Part shown: one piece after another, positions 8,444 to 16,832 of the stretch
Numbering within the stretch: position 1 is the stretch's first letter
How the letters are laid out: each line of letters begins with the position of its first letter
DNA from: Pelagilacustribacter sp045567335
GTDB taxonomy: Bacteria > Pseudomonadota > Alphaproteobacteria > Pelagibacterales > Pelagibacteraceae
NCBI GenBank assembly: GCA_045567335.1
Contig: JBJLCZ010000006.1
Coordinates: 1 to 64,000 of the forward strand
Reading direction: 5' to 3'
Length of the DNA: 64,000 bases
Position numbers and translations under genes: made by a program
The notes under the pieces: generated by a model
What the model was told of the DNA's origin: nothing
What the model saw: only the letters and a program-made list of their open reading frames with translations
Databases searched by the model: none

Positions 8444-9417
8444 TAAGGAATTAAAATAGCGGGACCTAAAAGTTTTCTTGCCTCTAGATCTTTATGAGCC
8501 TCTTTTGCATCTTTTAATTTATATTCTTTAACAATATTAATTTTAATTTTCCCAAACTTGATTTTTTTAAAAATTTCGTCAGCTCCTTCTTGAAACTCTT
8601 CTCTACTTGTAAAAAAATGTCCAATAGTAGGTCTTGTAAAATAAAGACTTTTTGATTGTATATCTTTTTTAACGTTAATTGGATCTAATGAGCCTGAAGC
8701 ATTTCCAAAACTTATCATCATTCCCCTGGGCTTTAAACAAGCTAAGGACCCTTGAAAGGTATTTTTTCCAACACCATCAAAAACTGCTGTTACGCCTTTA
8801 TTATCTGTTATCTTTAAAACCTCTTTAGCAAAATCATTTTTCGAATAATTAATTACGTGTTCATATCCGTTTTCCTTTGCTGTTTTAATCTTTTCATCAG
8901 ATCCTACAGTCCCAATTACTTTTGCACCAATACTATTAGCCCATTGAGCAAACAATTGTCCAACACCTCCTGCTGCCGCATGAAATAAAACTGTTTCTCC
9001 CGCTTTAAGTTTGTATGTTTTACAAATTAAGTAATAAGTTGTTAATCCTTTAGTCATTATTGCCGCTGCTATTTTGTGAGATATACCGTCAGGAATTTTT
9101 ACTGCTATTTTTTTTGGAATTATTCTTTGTTGAGAGTAAGCTCCAATTGGAACGGCAGCGTAAGCTACATTATCACCTATATTAAACTCAGAAACATTTG
9201 AACCTATTTCATCGACTACTCCCGCTCCTTCTAATCCTATTCCACTAGGTAAATCCAAAGGATATAAGCCCGATCTATGATAAGTATCAATGTAATTGAG
9301 ACCTATTGCTTTGCTTGTTACTTTAATTTCATCTTCACTAGGTTTCCCAATACTTACATCTACTAACTCTAAGACCTCTGGCCCTCCATTTTTATTTATT
9401 ACAATTGATTTTGTCAT
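8443..9417 (-). CDS. qor: NADPH:quinone oxidoreductase, zinc-independent MDR family
   Basis: A 324-residue medium-chain dehydrogenase/reductase of the quinone oxidoreductase branch, predicted to reduce quinones or enones with NADPH. It has the N-terminal GroES-like fold with GLEGAGVVDEIG, and the Rossmann motif AAAGGVGQLFAQ. No structural or catalytic zinc cysteine cluster is evident, as expected for Qor. It sits between pirin and DUF1289 with TAATG junctions on both sides, in a small redox-themed operon. The true substrate is unknown. Confidence 0.88.
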   Translation of the reverse strand: MTKSIVINKNGGPEVLELVDVSIGKPSEDEIKVTSKAIGLNYIDTYHRSGLYPLDLPSGIGLEGAGVVDEIGSNVSEFNIGDNVAYAAVPIGAYSQQRIIPKKIAVKIPDGISHKIAAAIMTKGLTTYYLICKTYKLKAGETVLFHAAAGGVGQLFAQWANSIGAKVIGTVGSDEKIKTAKENGYEHVINYSKNDFAKEVLKITDNKGVTAVFDGVGKNTFQGSLACLKPRGMMISFGNASGSLDPINVKKDIQSKSLYFTRPTIGHFFTSREEFQEGADEIFKKIKFGKIKINIVKEYKLKDAKEAHKDLEARKLLGPAILIP

Positions 9418-10259
9418 TAATATTTAGCAAAAGTTCCGTTATTATAATCTTTAATAGCTTGAAGTATTTCTTGTTTTGTATTCATAACAAAAGGACCACC
9501 TCTAGCTATAGGTTCTCCTATTGGCTTACCTCCAATAAATAAAAATTTACTTTTTTTGTTGGCAAAAATTTCTAGTTTAGTACCTCTTTCTAAAAGTACT
9601 AATGTAGAATCATTAATTTTTTTATGTTTCTCTGTACCAATTTTTAAATCACCTTTAAGCAAATAAACAAAAGAATTATGAGTGTTAGGAACTTCTAAAT
9701 TAATTTTTTTTTCATCGTTTAGCTCAATATCAAAATAAATTGGTTCAACATTATGACCTTTGACCGGTCCTTCTTTATCTTTAAATTTCCCTGCAATTAT
9801 ATTTATAGATTTTCCTTCATCTTTATAACGAACAATTTGTTCAGATTTAATATAATCATATTGAGGTTTGCTCATTTTCATTTTAGCGGGCATATTAATC
9901 CATAACTGAAATCCCAAAAGTTTACCGTCAGACATTGCTGGCATTTCAGAATGAATTATACCACGACCTGTTTTCATCCACTGTATATCTCCTGGAGTCA
10001 TTCTACCTTTTGAGCCAGTGCTGTCTTCGTGTTCAAATTCTCCGTGAAGCATGTAAGTCACTGTTTCTATACCTCTATGTGGATGAGGTGGAAATCCAGC
10101 AAGATAATCATCTTTATTTTCAGAACCAAATTCATCTAACATTAAGAAAGGATCGATGTAATCGGCTTCTGGAGTTCCAATACTTCTTTTTAATTTTACG
10201 CCAGCGCCGTCAGATGCGTTTAAAGCTTTTATTATTTTTTTTATTTCAATTTTAGACAT
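9417..10259 (-). CDS. Pirin family protein
   Basis: A 280-residue bicupin. The N-terminal cupin holds the metal-ligand pattern PHPHRGIETVTYML and GEFEHEDSTG, followed by the pirin-typical GRGIIHSEMP. The second half (about 160-280) is the pirin C-terminal cupin with GGKPIGEPIARGGPFVMNT. Some bacterial pirins act as quercetin dioxygenases and others as regulators; the sequence does not decide between them. Its start is 15 nt after the upstream HAD gene and its stop overlaps the Qor start. Confidence 0.9.
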   Translation of the reverse strand: MSKIEIKKIIKALNASDGAGVKLKRSIGTPEADYIDPFLMLDEFGSENKDDYLAGFPPHPHRGIETVTYMLHGEFEHEDSTGSKGRMTPGDIQWMKTGRGIIHSEMPAMSDGKLLGFQLWINMPAKMKMSKPQYDYIKSEQIVRYKDEGKSINIIAGKFKDKEGPVKGHNVEPIYFDIELNDEKKINLEVPNTHNSFVYLLKGDLKIGTEKHKKINDSTLVLLERGTKLEIFANKKSKFLFIGGKPIGEPIARGGPFVMNTKQEILQAIKDYNNGTFAKY

Positions 10260-10274
10260 TCTTAATCCTACTGG

Positions 10275-10937
10275 TTAAACTATCTTAAGTAACTGCGTTA
10301 AATTGCTGACCTCATTTTTTGGCCTATAATCAAGATTATCGAAAATATTATTATTCCTATTAACCCAGATAGCATTATAACCGTAATTTCCTCCGCCAGA
10401 TACATCCCAGGTGTTAGCGCTTAAAAATGCAATTTCATCATTTTTAATTTGATATTTCTTTACAGGCATATCATAAACTTTGGCATGTGGTTTATAGATA
10501 CCAACTTCTTCAATTGAAAATATATTATTAAACATATTATCTAAACTATTACCTTTAACTAACCCATCTAAAAGATCAGGAGTTCCGTTTGAAAGTATTG
10601 CAAGTTTATATTTTTTTGCCTTAAGATTTTTTAAAACTTCTTTAACTTCAGGATAGGGTGACAAAACTTTATACAAGTCTAATAATTCATTTTTCATAGA
10701 ACTATTTATTTTAAAACTCTTCATTGATTTATCTAAACTATCTTCAGTTACTTGCCAAAAATCTTTATGCTTTTTCATTAAACTTCTAAGCCAAGTATAT
10801 TCTAACTGGGTTGTTCGCCAGTGATTAGCAAAGTCTACCCATTTATCTCCAATTTTATCTTTGCATTTTTCAGCAGCTGAATTGACATCAAATAATGTGC
10901 CATAAGCATCAAAAATTATAGCTTTAATATTTTTCAC
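10275..10937 (-). CDS. Haloacid dehalogenase type II-like hydrolase
   Basis: A 220-residue HAD-superfamily protein. Motif I is FDAYGTLFDV (nucleophilic Asp near residue 10), motif II LSNGTPD, the lysine lies in KPHAKVY, and the last motif is SANTWDVSGG, close to the SxNxWD form of L-2-haloacid dehalogenases. Dehalogenase activity is suggested but phosphatase activity cannot be excluded. The start is GTG at 10937, 8 nt after the CDGSH gene. It belongs to the pirin/Qor operon. Confidence 0.85.
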   Translation of the reverse strand: MKNIKAIIFDAYGTLFDVNSAAEKCKDKIGDKWVDFANHWRTTQLEYTWLRSLMKKHKDFWQVTEDSLDKSMKSFKINSSMKNELLDLYKVLSPYPEVKEVLKNLKAKKYKLAILSNGTPDLLDGLVKGNSLDNMFNNIFSIEEVGIYKPHAKVYDMPVKKYQIKNDEIAFLSANTWDVSGGGNYGYNAIWVNRNNNIFDNLDYRPKNEVSNLTQLLKIV

Positions 10938-10945
10938 CCTCTCCT

Positions 10946-11191
10946 CTAACTGTTATGCGATCCATCGCACATTGGTTGATCGTTAGTTTGTTTACAAGTA
11001 CAAAAAAATACTTTTTTAGACTGTTCTGCTTTGTAGGTCAGGGGACCAAATTTTGATCCTTTATGAGAACCATCACAAAATGGTTGTTTTTTACTTTCAC
11101 CACATGAGCACCAGTAATATGATTTACCTTCAATTACATTTATACCAACAGGTGTTTCTCCAGCTCTTTTACCTTTTTCAAATTTATTCAT
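10946..11191 (-). CDS. Tandem CDGSH iron-sulfur domain protein
   Basis: Only 81 residues but with two complete CDGSH motifs: WCSCGESKKQPFCDGSH and FCTCKQTNDQPMCDGSH. Each supplies three cysteines and a histidine, the ligand set of a [2Fe-2S] cluster in mitoNEET-like proteins. The tandem arrangement resembles the Miner2 type. The protein has no membrane anchor. It is the first gene of the five-gene redox operon (CDGSH, HAD, pirin, Qor, DUF1289), and its physiological partner is unknown. Confidence 0.92.
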   Translation of the reverse strand: MNKFEKGKRAGETPVGINVIEGKSYYWCSCGESKKQPFCDGSHKGSKFGPLTYKAEQSKKVFFCTCKQTNDQPMCDGSHNS

Positions 11192-11206
11192 ATAAGTTAC
11201 CTATTA

Positions 11207-11235
11207 TTGATTAATCTTATTAAATTTTCTATTGT
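11207..11235 (+). promoter_or_regulatory. Candidate sigma-70 promoter for rsmE (nearly leaderless transcript)
   Basis: TTGATT (11207-11212), 17-nt spacer, TATTGT (11230-11235). The predicted transcription start falls at about 11242, right at the ATG at 11243. The TTG at 11207, which would extend the reading frame upstream, is then part of the -35 box, which supports the shorter start for rsmE. Confidence 0.4.
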
Positions 11236-11242
11236 ACAAAAT

Positions 11243-11956
11243 ATGAATAACATTAGGTTATATTTTCCAGATAGTATAGTTGAAAATTCAACAATCTTGT
11301 TATCTAAAGAGCATACCCACTATATTGTAAATGTAATGAGATTAAAAAGAGGATCTTATATAAATTTTTTTAACAAAAAAGGCGAGTGGTTAAGCGAAAT
11401 AGTTTTCCTTGAAAGAGATAGGGTGGAGGTAAAATTTTTAAGTAAAATAAAAAATTCATCATTAATTTCAAATATTGAGCTAGCCATATGTTTAGTTAAA
11501 AAAACACCAATGGAAATTATTTTGCAAAAAGCTACCGAGCTTGGTGTGAGTAAAATTATACCTATAATTTCTGAGCGCACTGAAGTAAAAGAATTAAACC
11601 TTGAAAGAGCAAATAAAATTACTGTTGAGGCTACAGAACAATCAAATCAATTAAATCCACCAATTATAGATCAAGCAATAAAACTTAAAGACTTTCTTAG
11701 TAACATTAATAAAGATGCCAAATTACTTTTTGCTGATGTAAATTCTGAATACAAGCTCAAATCAGCGGATATTAAAAAGAACCAGTTAATTTATATTCTA
11801 ATTGGTCCAGAGGGTGATTTTTCTCCGGAAGAGCGTAAGACAATTTTAGCTTCATCTAATTTAATATCTTTTACACTATCTAGAAATATTTTAAGAACAG
11901 ATACTGCAGTAATAAGCGCTATTTCCTTAGTTAATTTGATTCATAGTGATCATTAA
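11243..11956 (+). CDS. rsmE: 16S rRNA (uracil-1498-N3)-methyltransferase
   Basis: Methylates U1498 of 16S rRNA in the assembled 30S subunit. The N-terminal PUA-like part begins NNIRLYFPDS, as in RsmE proteins, which is why I chose ATG 11243 (237 residues) over the upstream in-frame TTG at 11207. The SPOUT C-terminal domain has the knot motifs LIGPEGDFSPEE and SRNILRTDTAV. The gene is divergent from the CDGSH operon (51-nt gap) and lies just upstream of the cytochrome oxidase operon. Confidence 0.92.
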   Translation: MNNIRLYFPDSIVENSTILLSKEHTHYIVNVMRLKRGSYINFFNKKGEWLSEIVFLERDRVEVKFLSKIKNSSLISNIELAICLVKKTPMEIILQKATELGVSKIIPIISERTEVKELNLERANKITVEATEQSNQLNPPIIDQAIKLKDFLSNINKDAKLLFADVNSEYKLKSADIKKNQLIYILIGPEGDFSPEERKTILASSNLISFTLSRNILRTDTAVISAISLVNLIHSDH

Positions 11957-11986
11957 TTGTCGCATTAATTGAAATTGTTTTATAGT
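11957..11986 (+). promoter_or_regulatory. Candidate promoter for the cytochrome c oxidase operon
   Basis: TTGTCG (11957-11962), 18-nt spacer, TATAGT (11981-11986), immediately after the rsmE stop and 23 nt before the coxB ATG. The -10 hexamer is good and the -35 moderate. The 53-nt gap is one of the larger ones nearby, consistent with a separate promoter for coxB. Confidence 0.35.
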
Positions 11987-12009
11987 GATAAACGTATATA
12001 AAAATCACA

Positions 12010-12843
12010 ATGAGTAAAATTTTTAAAATAATTAGTTTATTAAGTTTAGCTCTTTTTAATGGATCTGCTTATGCAGAGGAACCTAAGGACTGGCAACTAG
12101 GATTTCAAAAAGCTGCATCTAAAGGTATGGAAGACATTGTTTGGTTTCACGACTATATGTTATTGCCTATTATTACAGCTATCACTGTATTTGTTTTATT
12201 TTTACTTTTATATACATGTGTTAGATATAGAGCATCTAAAAATAAAGTAGCTTCTACAACAAGTCATAATACCTTAATTGAAGTTCTTTGGACTCTTATT
12301 CCCTGTTTAATTTTGATAGTAATGGCTGTACCTTCTTTTAAAGTTTTATATTCTCAGGATACCATTCCAAAAGCTGACGTGACTATTAAAGCAATAGGTT
12401 ATCAGTGGTACTGGGGCTACGAATATCCAGATGAGAATATTATTTTTGATTCATATATGGTTGAAGATAAAGATTTAAAAGAAAATCAACCAAGGCTTCT
12501 TACAGTAGATAATGAAATTTATGTTCCAGTAAATAAAGTAGTGAAAGTAATGATAACAGCTAATGATGTTCTACACGCTTGGGCACTACCTTCATTTGGC
12601 GTCAAAAGAGATGCAGTACCTGGTAGAATTAATGAAACATGGTTTAAAGCTGACAGAACTGGAACTTACTACGGCCAATGCTCTGAGCTTTGTGGAATTA
12701 AACACGCTTTTATGCCTATAACTGTAAATGTTGTTTCAGAAAATGAATATAAACAATGGTTAGAGAAAGCTAAAGTAAAATTTGCTAAAGAGGAATTAAA
12801 TACTAATATTAAGATTGTTAAAAAAATTAAGAAAATTAAATAA
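12010..12843 (+). CDS. coxB: Cytochrome c oxidase subunit II
   Basis: Accepts electrons from cytochrome c at the binuclear CuA centre of the aa3-type oxidase. The 277 residues comprise a signal peptide (about 1-22, ending AYA), two membrane helices (about 50-72 and 90-112), the aromatic patch YQWYWGYEYP and a periplasmic cupredoxin domain with ligands in YGQCSELCGIKHAFM (C224, C228 and the following His/Met). The upstream His ligand lies in DVLHAWALP. The C-terminal tail is lysine-rich. The stop overlaps the coxA start (TAATG). Confidence 0.97.
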   Translation: MSKIFKIISLLSLALFNGSAYAEEPKDWQLGFQKAASKGMEDIVWFHDYMLLPIITAITVFVLFLLLYTCVRYRASKNKVASTTSHNTLIEVLWTLIPCLILIVMAVPSFKVLYSQDTIPKADVTIKAIGYQWYWGYEYPDENIIFDSYMVEDKDLKENQPRLLTVDNEIYVPVNKVVKVMITANDVLHAWALPSFGVKRDAVPGRINETWFKADRTGTYYGQCSELCGIKHAFMPITVNVVSENEYKQWLEKAKVKFAKEELNTNIKIVKKIKKIK

Positions 12844-14447
12844 TGTACGGAACAACTACAGCTGAAAACAGTCATAATAACCCAACTGGTTGGAAAAGAT
12901 GGGCTTATTCCACAAATCATAAAGATATTGGAACGATGTACCTTATATTTGCAATAATCGCAGGTGTTATTGGTTCGGCTTTTTCAGTTTTAATGCGTAT
13001 GGAACTAATGCATCCAGGCGATGGAATTCTTGGAGGAAATTATCATTTATACAATGTTTTAGTCACTGGACATGGACTGATTATGATATTTTTTATGGTG
13101 ATGCCTGCTATGATTGGAGGTTTTGGAAATTGGTTCGTGCCGATAATGATTGGCGCTCCGGACATGGCTTTCCCAAGAATGAATAATATTTCTTTTTGGT
13201 TGTTACCAGTAGCTTTTATTTTATTACTAGCCTCAATTTTTGTTGACGGGCCTCCAGGTGCAAAAGGAGTTGGAGGAGGTTGGACTATTTATCCTCCATT
13301 ATCATCGAAAACTGGTCAACCTGGACCCGCAATGGATTTAGCAATTCTAAGTTTACATATCGCCGGAGCTTCTTCGATCTTAGGAGCAATAAATTTTATA
13401 ACTACAATATTGAATATGAGAACTCCAGGAATGACATTACACAAAATGCCATTATTCTCTTGGTCAATTTTGGTTACTGCATTTTTATTATTATTATCTT
13501 TACCAGTTTTAGCAGGTGCAATTACAATGTTATTAACAGATAGAAATTTTGGAACTGCTTTTTTTGAAGCTCAAACAGGAGGCGACCCAGTATTATTTCA
13601 ACATTTATTTTGGTTCTTTGGACATCCCGAAGTTTATATTTTAATTCTTCCAGGATTTGGGATGATAAGTCATATAGTTTCAACTTTTTCAAAAAAACCA
13701 ATATTTGGTTATTTGGGTATGGCTTATGCAATGGTGGCTATTGGTGTAGTAGGTTTTGTTGTTTGGGCACATCATATGTATACAGTCGGGCTTGATACAG
13801 ACACTAAAGCCTATTTTTTAGCAGCGACAATGATTATTGCAGTACCTACTGGAATAAAGATTTTTTCTTGGATTGCTACAATGTGGGGAGGTTCTATAAG
13901 TTTTAAAACTCCTATGCTTTGGGCTATTGGTTTTATTTTTTTATTTACTCTTGGCGGTGTTACAGGAGTTGTTTTAGCCAATGCGGGTGTAGATACGGCA
14001 CTACATGACACATATTATGTGGTTGCCCACTTTCATTATGTTTTGTCTCTAGGTGCAGTTTTCGCAATATTTGCGGGTTTTTATTATTGGTTTAGCAAAA
14101 TGTCAGGATATGAGTATTCAGAATTTTTAGGTAAATTACATTTTTGGTTAACTTTTATTGGTGTTAATTTAATTTTCTTTCCTCAACATTTTTTAGGTCT
14201 AGCTGGAATGCCGAGAAGATATGCTGATTATCCAGACGCTTTTGCTGGGTGGAATTATATATCTTCTATTGGGTCTTATATTTCAATAATAGGTCTAGCT
14301 GTATTTTTATTAAATTTACTCTATGCTTTTATGAAAAAAAAAACCGCACAACAAAACCCATGGGGAGAAGGAGCTACGACATTAGAGTGGACTGTATCAT
14401 CACCACCTCCATTCCACACTTTTGAAGAGTTACCTAAAGTAAAATAA
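12843..14447 (+). CDS. coxA: Cytochrome c oxidase subunit I
   Basis: Catalytic heme-copper subunit of the aa3 oxidase: reduces O2 to water and pumps protons in the inner membrane. The 534 residues contain around twelve membrane helices. HPEVY (H261...Y265) carries the CuB His-Tyr pair. HHMY (H310, H311) supplies the other CuB ligands, and VAHFHYV (H396, H398) the heme ligands. FGNWFVPIMIGAPDMAFPRMNN, read in parts, contains the D-channel region. The gene is followed 1 nt later by ctaB. Assignment is unambiguous. Confidence 0.98.
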   Translation: MYGTTTAENSHNNPTGWKRWAYSTNHKDIGTMYLIFAIIAGVIGSAFSVLMRMELMHPGDGILGGNYHLYNVLVTGHGLIMIFFMVMPAMIGGFGNWFVPIMIGAPDMAFPRMNNISFWLLPVAFILLLASIFVDGPPGAKGVGGGWTIYPPLSSKTGQPGPAMDLAILSLHIAGASSILGAINFITTILNMRTPGMTLHKMPLFSWSILVTAFLLLLSLPVLAGAITMLLTDRNFGTAFFEAQTGGDPVLFQHLFWFFGHPEVYILILPGFGMISHIVSTFSKKPIFGYLGMAYAMVAIGVVGFVVWAHHMYTVGLDTDTKAYFLAATMIIAVPTGIKIFSWIATMWGGSISFKTPMLWAIGFIFLFTLGGVTGVVLANAGVDTALHDTYYVVAHFHYVLSLGAVFAIFAGFYYWFSKMSGYEYSEFLGKLHFWLTFIGVNLIFFPQHFLGLAGMPRRYADYPDAFAGWNYISSIGSYISIIGLAVFLLNLLYAFMKKKTAQQNPWGEGATTLEWTVSSPPPFHTFEELPKVK

Positions 14448-14448
14448 A

Positions 14449-15369
14449 TTGAATCAAATAGTTTTAAAATCAAAAAGTTCTAAGGTTGCATTGACTTACA
14501 GTCTTCAATCTTTTTTTAATTTAATGAAACCTAGAGTAATGTCACTTGTTTTATTTACTTGCATGGTTGGTTTGTTGATTTCGCCAACAGAGGTTTCTTT
14601 CTCAATTAGTGTAGTTTCTTTGCTAGCTGTAGCTATTGGTTCTGGTGCCGCAGGAGCTTTAAATATGTGGTACGAGTCAGATCTAGATGCGTTAATGAGC
14701 AGAACTTGTTTAAGACCAATACCGTCTGGTAAGGTTAAAAAAAACCAAGCATTAATTTTTGGTTTGGCACTCTCAATTATTTCGATTTCAATGCTTTACT
14801 ATTTTGCCAATTTAATTTCAGCAATTTTGCTGACCTCAACTATAGCATTCTACTTTTTTATTTACACTATCTGGTTAAAAAGAAAAACATCCCAAAATAT
14901 TGTAATAGGTGGAGCGGCTGGAGCTTTACCACCTGTAATCGGATGGACAATTGCAACTGGCACAATTTCTATTGAACCAATTGTTTTATTTTTAATTATC
15001 TTTTTTTGGACCCCATCACACTTTTGGGCTTTAAGTTTATATAAATCTGCGGATTATAAAAAAGCAAAAATACCAATGTTGCCAATAATTTCAGGAATTC
15101 AAACCACTAAAATAAATATTTTAGTTTACGCTTCAATTATGTTGCCAATTGTTTCGGCCCCGTACATTTTTAATTTTGGTAGTTTATTGTACTTAATAAT
15201 TTCATCAACAATGACAATTTATTACATATGTCTATGTTATAAATTATATAAAACTAAAAATACAAAAAATTCTAATATTTTAGCAAGAAAAATATTTGTA
15301 TATTCAATATTTTATTTATTTTTATTGTTTGTGTTAATATTATTAGATAACTTAATAACCTCTATATAA
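14449..15369 (+). CDS. ctaB: Protoheme IX farnesyltransferase (heme O synthase)
   Basis: Converts heme B to heme O by adding a farnesyl group, the first step toward heme A of the neighbouring oxidase. The 306-residue membrane protein of the UbiA superfamily has LMKPRVMSL, then NMWYESDLDALMSRT (the aspartate-rich prenyl-diphosphate motif), RPIPSG, and TPSHFWALSLY. The start is TTG at 14449, 1 nt after coxA; no ATG lies closer to the family's usual N terminus. The heme A synthase gene ctaA is not in this window. Confidence 0.96.
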   Translation: MNQIVLKSKSSKVALTYSLQSFFNLMKPRVMSLVLFTCMVGLLISPTEVSFSISVVSLLAVAIGSGAAGALNMWYESDLDALMSRTCLRPIPSGKVKKNQALIFGLALSIISISMLYYFANLISAILLTSTIAFYFFIYTIWLKRKTSQNIVIGGAAGALPPVIGWTIATGTISIEPIVLFLIIFFWTPSHFWALSLYKSADYKKAKIPMLPIISGIQTTKINILVYASIMLPIVSAPYIFNFGSLLYLIISSTMTIYYICLCYKLYKTKNTKNSNILARKIFVYSIFYLFLLFVLILLDNLITSI

Positions 15370-15479
15370 TGAATAAGAAAAATAAAAATATAATGACTGC
15401 AATTGTGTTAATTTTATTTATGATTTTTTTATTTGTACTTACTTTTTATAATATAGGAATTTATAATAGAGAAATTTAA
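15369..15479 (+). CDS. Small single-helix protein between ctaB and ctaG (CoxF-like)
   Basis: A 36-codon frame, ATG at 15369 overlapping the ctaB stop (TAATG) and TAA at 15477-15479 overlapping the ctaG ATG (TAATG). The product is a lysine/asparagine-rich N terminus (MNKKNKN), one hydrophobic helix (about 10-26) and a short polar tail ending NREI. Many alphaproteobacteria carry a small membrane protein gene, coxF, exactly between ctaB and ctaG; position, size and topology match, although sequence similarity at this length cannot prove it. The coupled junctions on both sides argue that it is translated. Confidence 0.75.
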   Translation: MNKKNKNIMTAIVLILFMIFLFVLTFYNIGIYNREI

Positions 15480-16030
15480 TGGCTATCAATAAAAAAAAAT
15501 TAACTCCTATAATTCTTGTTTCTATATTTGTTTTTATGCTTGGACTCTCTTTTGCAGCTGTTCCTCTTTATGATTTATTTTGTAGAGTAACAGGATTTGG
15601 AGGAACTACTCAAAATGCATCAAAAAAAGAATTGCCAAAAATTATAATTAATCAAAACTACAATTTAAGGTTTGACACAAATATAAATAGCACTCTTAAT
15701 TGGAAGTTTTATCCTGAAATTAAAACACTTGAATTAAAGCCAGGTGAAATTCGCACAGTTAAATTTACTGTAATAAATCAAAGTAACAAAAAAACTTCAG
15801 GCTCGGCATCTTTTAATGTTTCGCCCTCTCCTTTTGGCATATATTTAAATAAAATAGGTTGCTTTTGTTTTGAAAAACAAACTTTAAAAGCTGGAGAAAA
15901 CCAAGAGTTTGTACTGACATTTTTCTTGGATCCAAAAGTAGTTGATGATAATAAAACTAAAGATATAGCTGATGTGACATTATCGTTCACTTTCTTCTCA
16001 TCAGATTATTATAAAAAGGATAAAATTTAA
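15479..16030 (+). CDS. ctaG: Cytochrome c oxidase assembly protein, Cox11 family
   Basis: Copper chaperone that delivers copper to the CuB site of CoxA. The 183-residue protein has an N-terminal membrane anchor (about 10-30), DLFCRVTGFGGTT, and the copper-binding CFCFEKQTL (C128, C130) in a periplasmic immunoglobulin-like domain. The start overlaps the small coxF-like gene by TAATG, and coxC follows after 3 nt. Gene order matches the standard alphaproteobacterial oxidase cluster. Confidence 0.96.
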   Translation: MAINKKKLTPIILVSIFVFMLGLSFAAVPLYDLFCRVTGFGGTTQNASKKELPKIIINQNYNLRFDTNINSTLNWKFYPEIKTLELKPGEIRTVKFTVINQSNKKTSGSASFNVSPSPFGIYLNKIGCFCFEKQTLKAGENQEFVLTFFLDPKVVDDNKTKDIADVTLSFTFFSSDYYKKDKI

Positions 16031-16033
16031 AAT

Positions 16034-16825
16034 ATGTCTTCAGGCGAAAAAAAACATGGATTTCATTTAGTTGACCCTAGTCCTTGGCCAATATATGTGT
16101 CTTTTTCAACATTAATCTTGGCAATAGGAGCAGTATACTATTTTCATACCAAAACACTTTGGCTTTTATTAATTGGTTTTGCGCTTATTTTTTATGGAGC
16201 ATTCATGTGGTGGAGAGATGTTATCGAGGAAGCAGAGTATCAAGGACACCATACACCAATTGTACAAATTGGTCATAGATATGGAATGACATTATTTATA
16301 GCATCTGAGGTTATGTTTTTTGTTGCTTGGTTTTGGGCATATTTTAATGCAAGTCTTTTTCCAACAGAAGCAATAGGCAATGCATGGCCGCCTGCTGATA
16401 TTAAAACCTTTGACCCTTGGGACATACCCTTAATAAATACACTAATTTTATTGTTATCAGGAACTACTGTAACCTGGGCACATCATGCAATGCTTGAAAA
16501 TGATAGAAAAGGTTTAGTTAATGGGTTAGTTGCAACAGTATTTTTAGGATTTATTTTTTCTTGTCTTCAAGCTTATGAATATCATCACGCTTCATTTACA
16601 ATTGACGGAAATATTTATGGTTCAACTTTTTATATGTCAACCGGTTTTCATGGTTTTCATGTAATCGTAGGAACAATTTTTTTAGCAGTATGTTTATTTA
16701 GATCAATGAAAGGACATTCTAATTCTGAGCACCACTTTGGATTTGAGGCAGCTGCTTGGTATTGGCATTTTGTTGACGTCGTATGGCTATTTCTTTTTGC
16801 AGCTATTTATATTTGGGGAAGTTAA
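16034..16825 (+). CDS. coxC: Cytochrome c oxidase subunit III
   Basis: Membrane subunit III of the aa3 oxidase, 263 residues with about seven helices. Family landmarks include HGFHLVDPSPWP at the N terminus, WWRDVIEE, SEVMFFVAWFWAYF, GTTVTWAHHAML and STGFHGFHVIVGT, and the end AAWYWHFVDVVWLFLF. It follows ctaG with a 3-nt gap and precedes the SURF1 gene by 7 nt, continuing the oxidase operon. Confidence 0.98.
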   Translation: MSSGEKKHGFHLVDPSPWPIYVSFSTLILAIGAVYYFHTKTLWLLLIGFALIFYGAFMWWRDVIEEAEYQGHHTPIVQIGHRYGMTLFIASEVMFFVAWFWAYFNASLFPTEAIGNAWPPADIKTFDPWDIPLINTLILLLSGTTVTWAHHAMLENDRKGLVNGLVATVFLGFIFSCLQAYEYHHASFTIDGNIYGSTFYMSTGFHGFHVIVGTIFLAVCLFRSMKGHSNSEHHFGFEAAAWYWHFVDVVWLFLFAAIYIWGS

Positions 16826-16832
16826 AAATTAA

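Noticed and set aside
9935..10255. Open frame of 106 codons on the plus strand
   Set aside because: Antisense to the pirin gene, leucine/glutamine-rich with no recognisable motif; pirin motifs are intact on the minus strand.
13280..13795. Overlapping open frames on both strands inside coxA
   Set aside because: coxA is uninterrupted and carries all heme and copper ligands; these frames have no family match.
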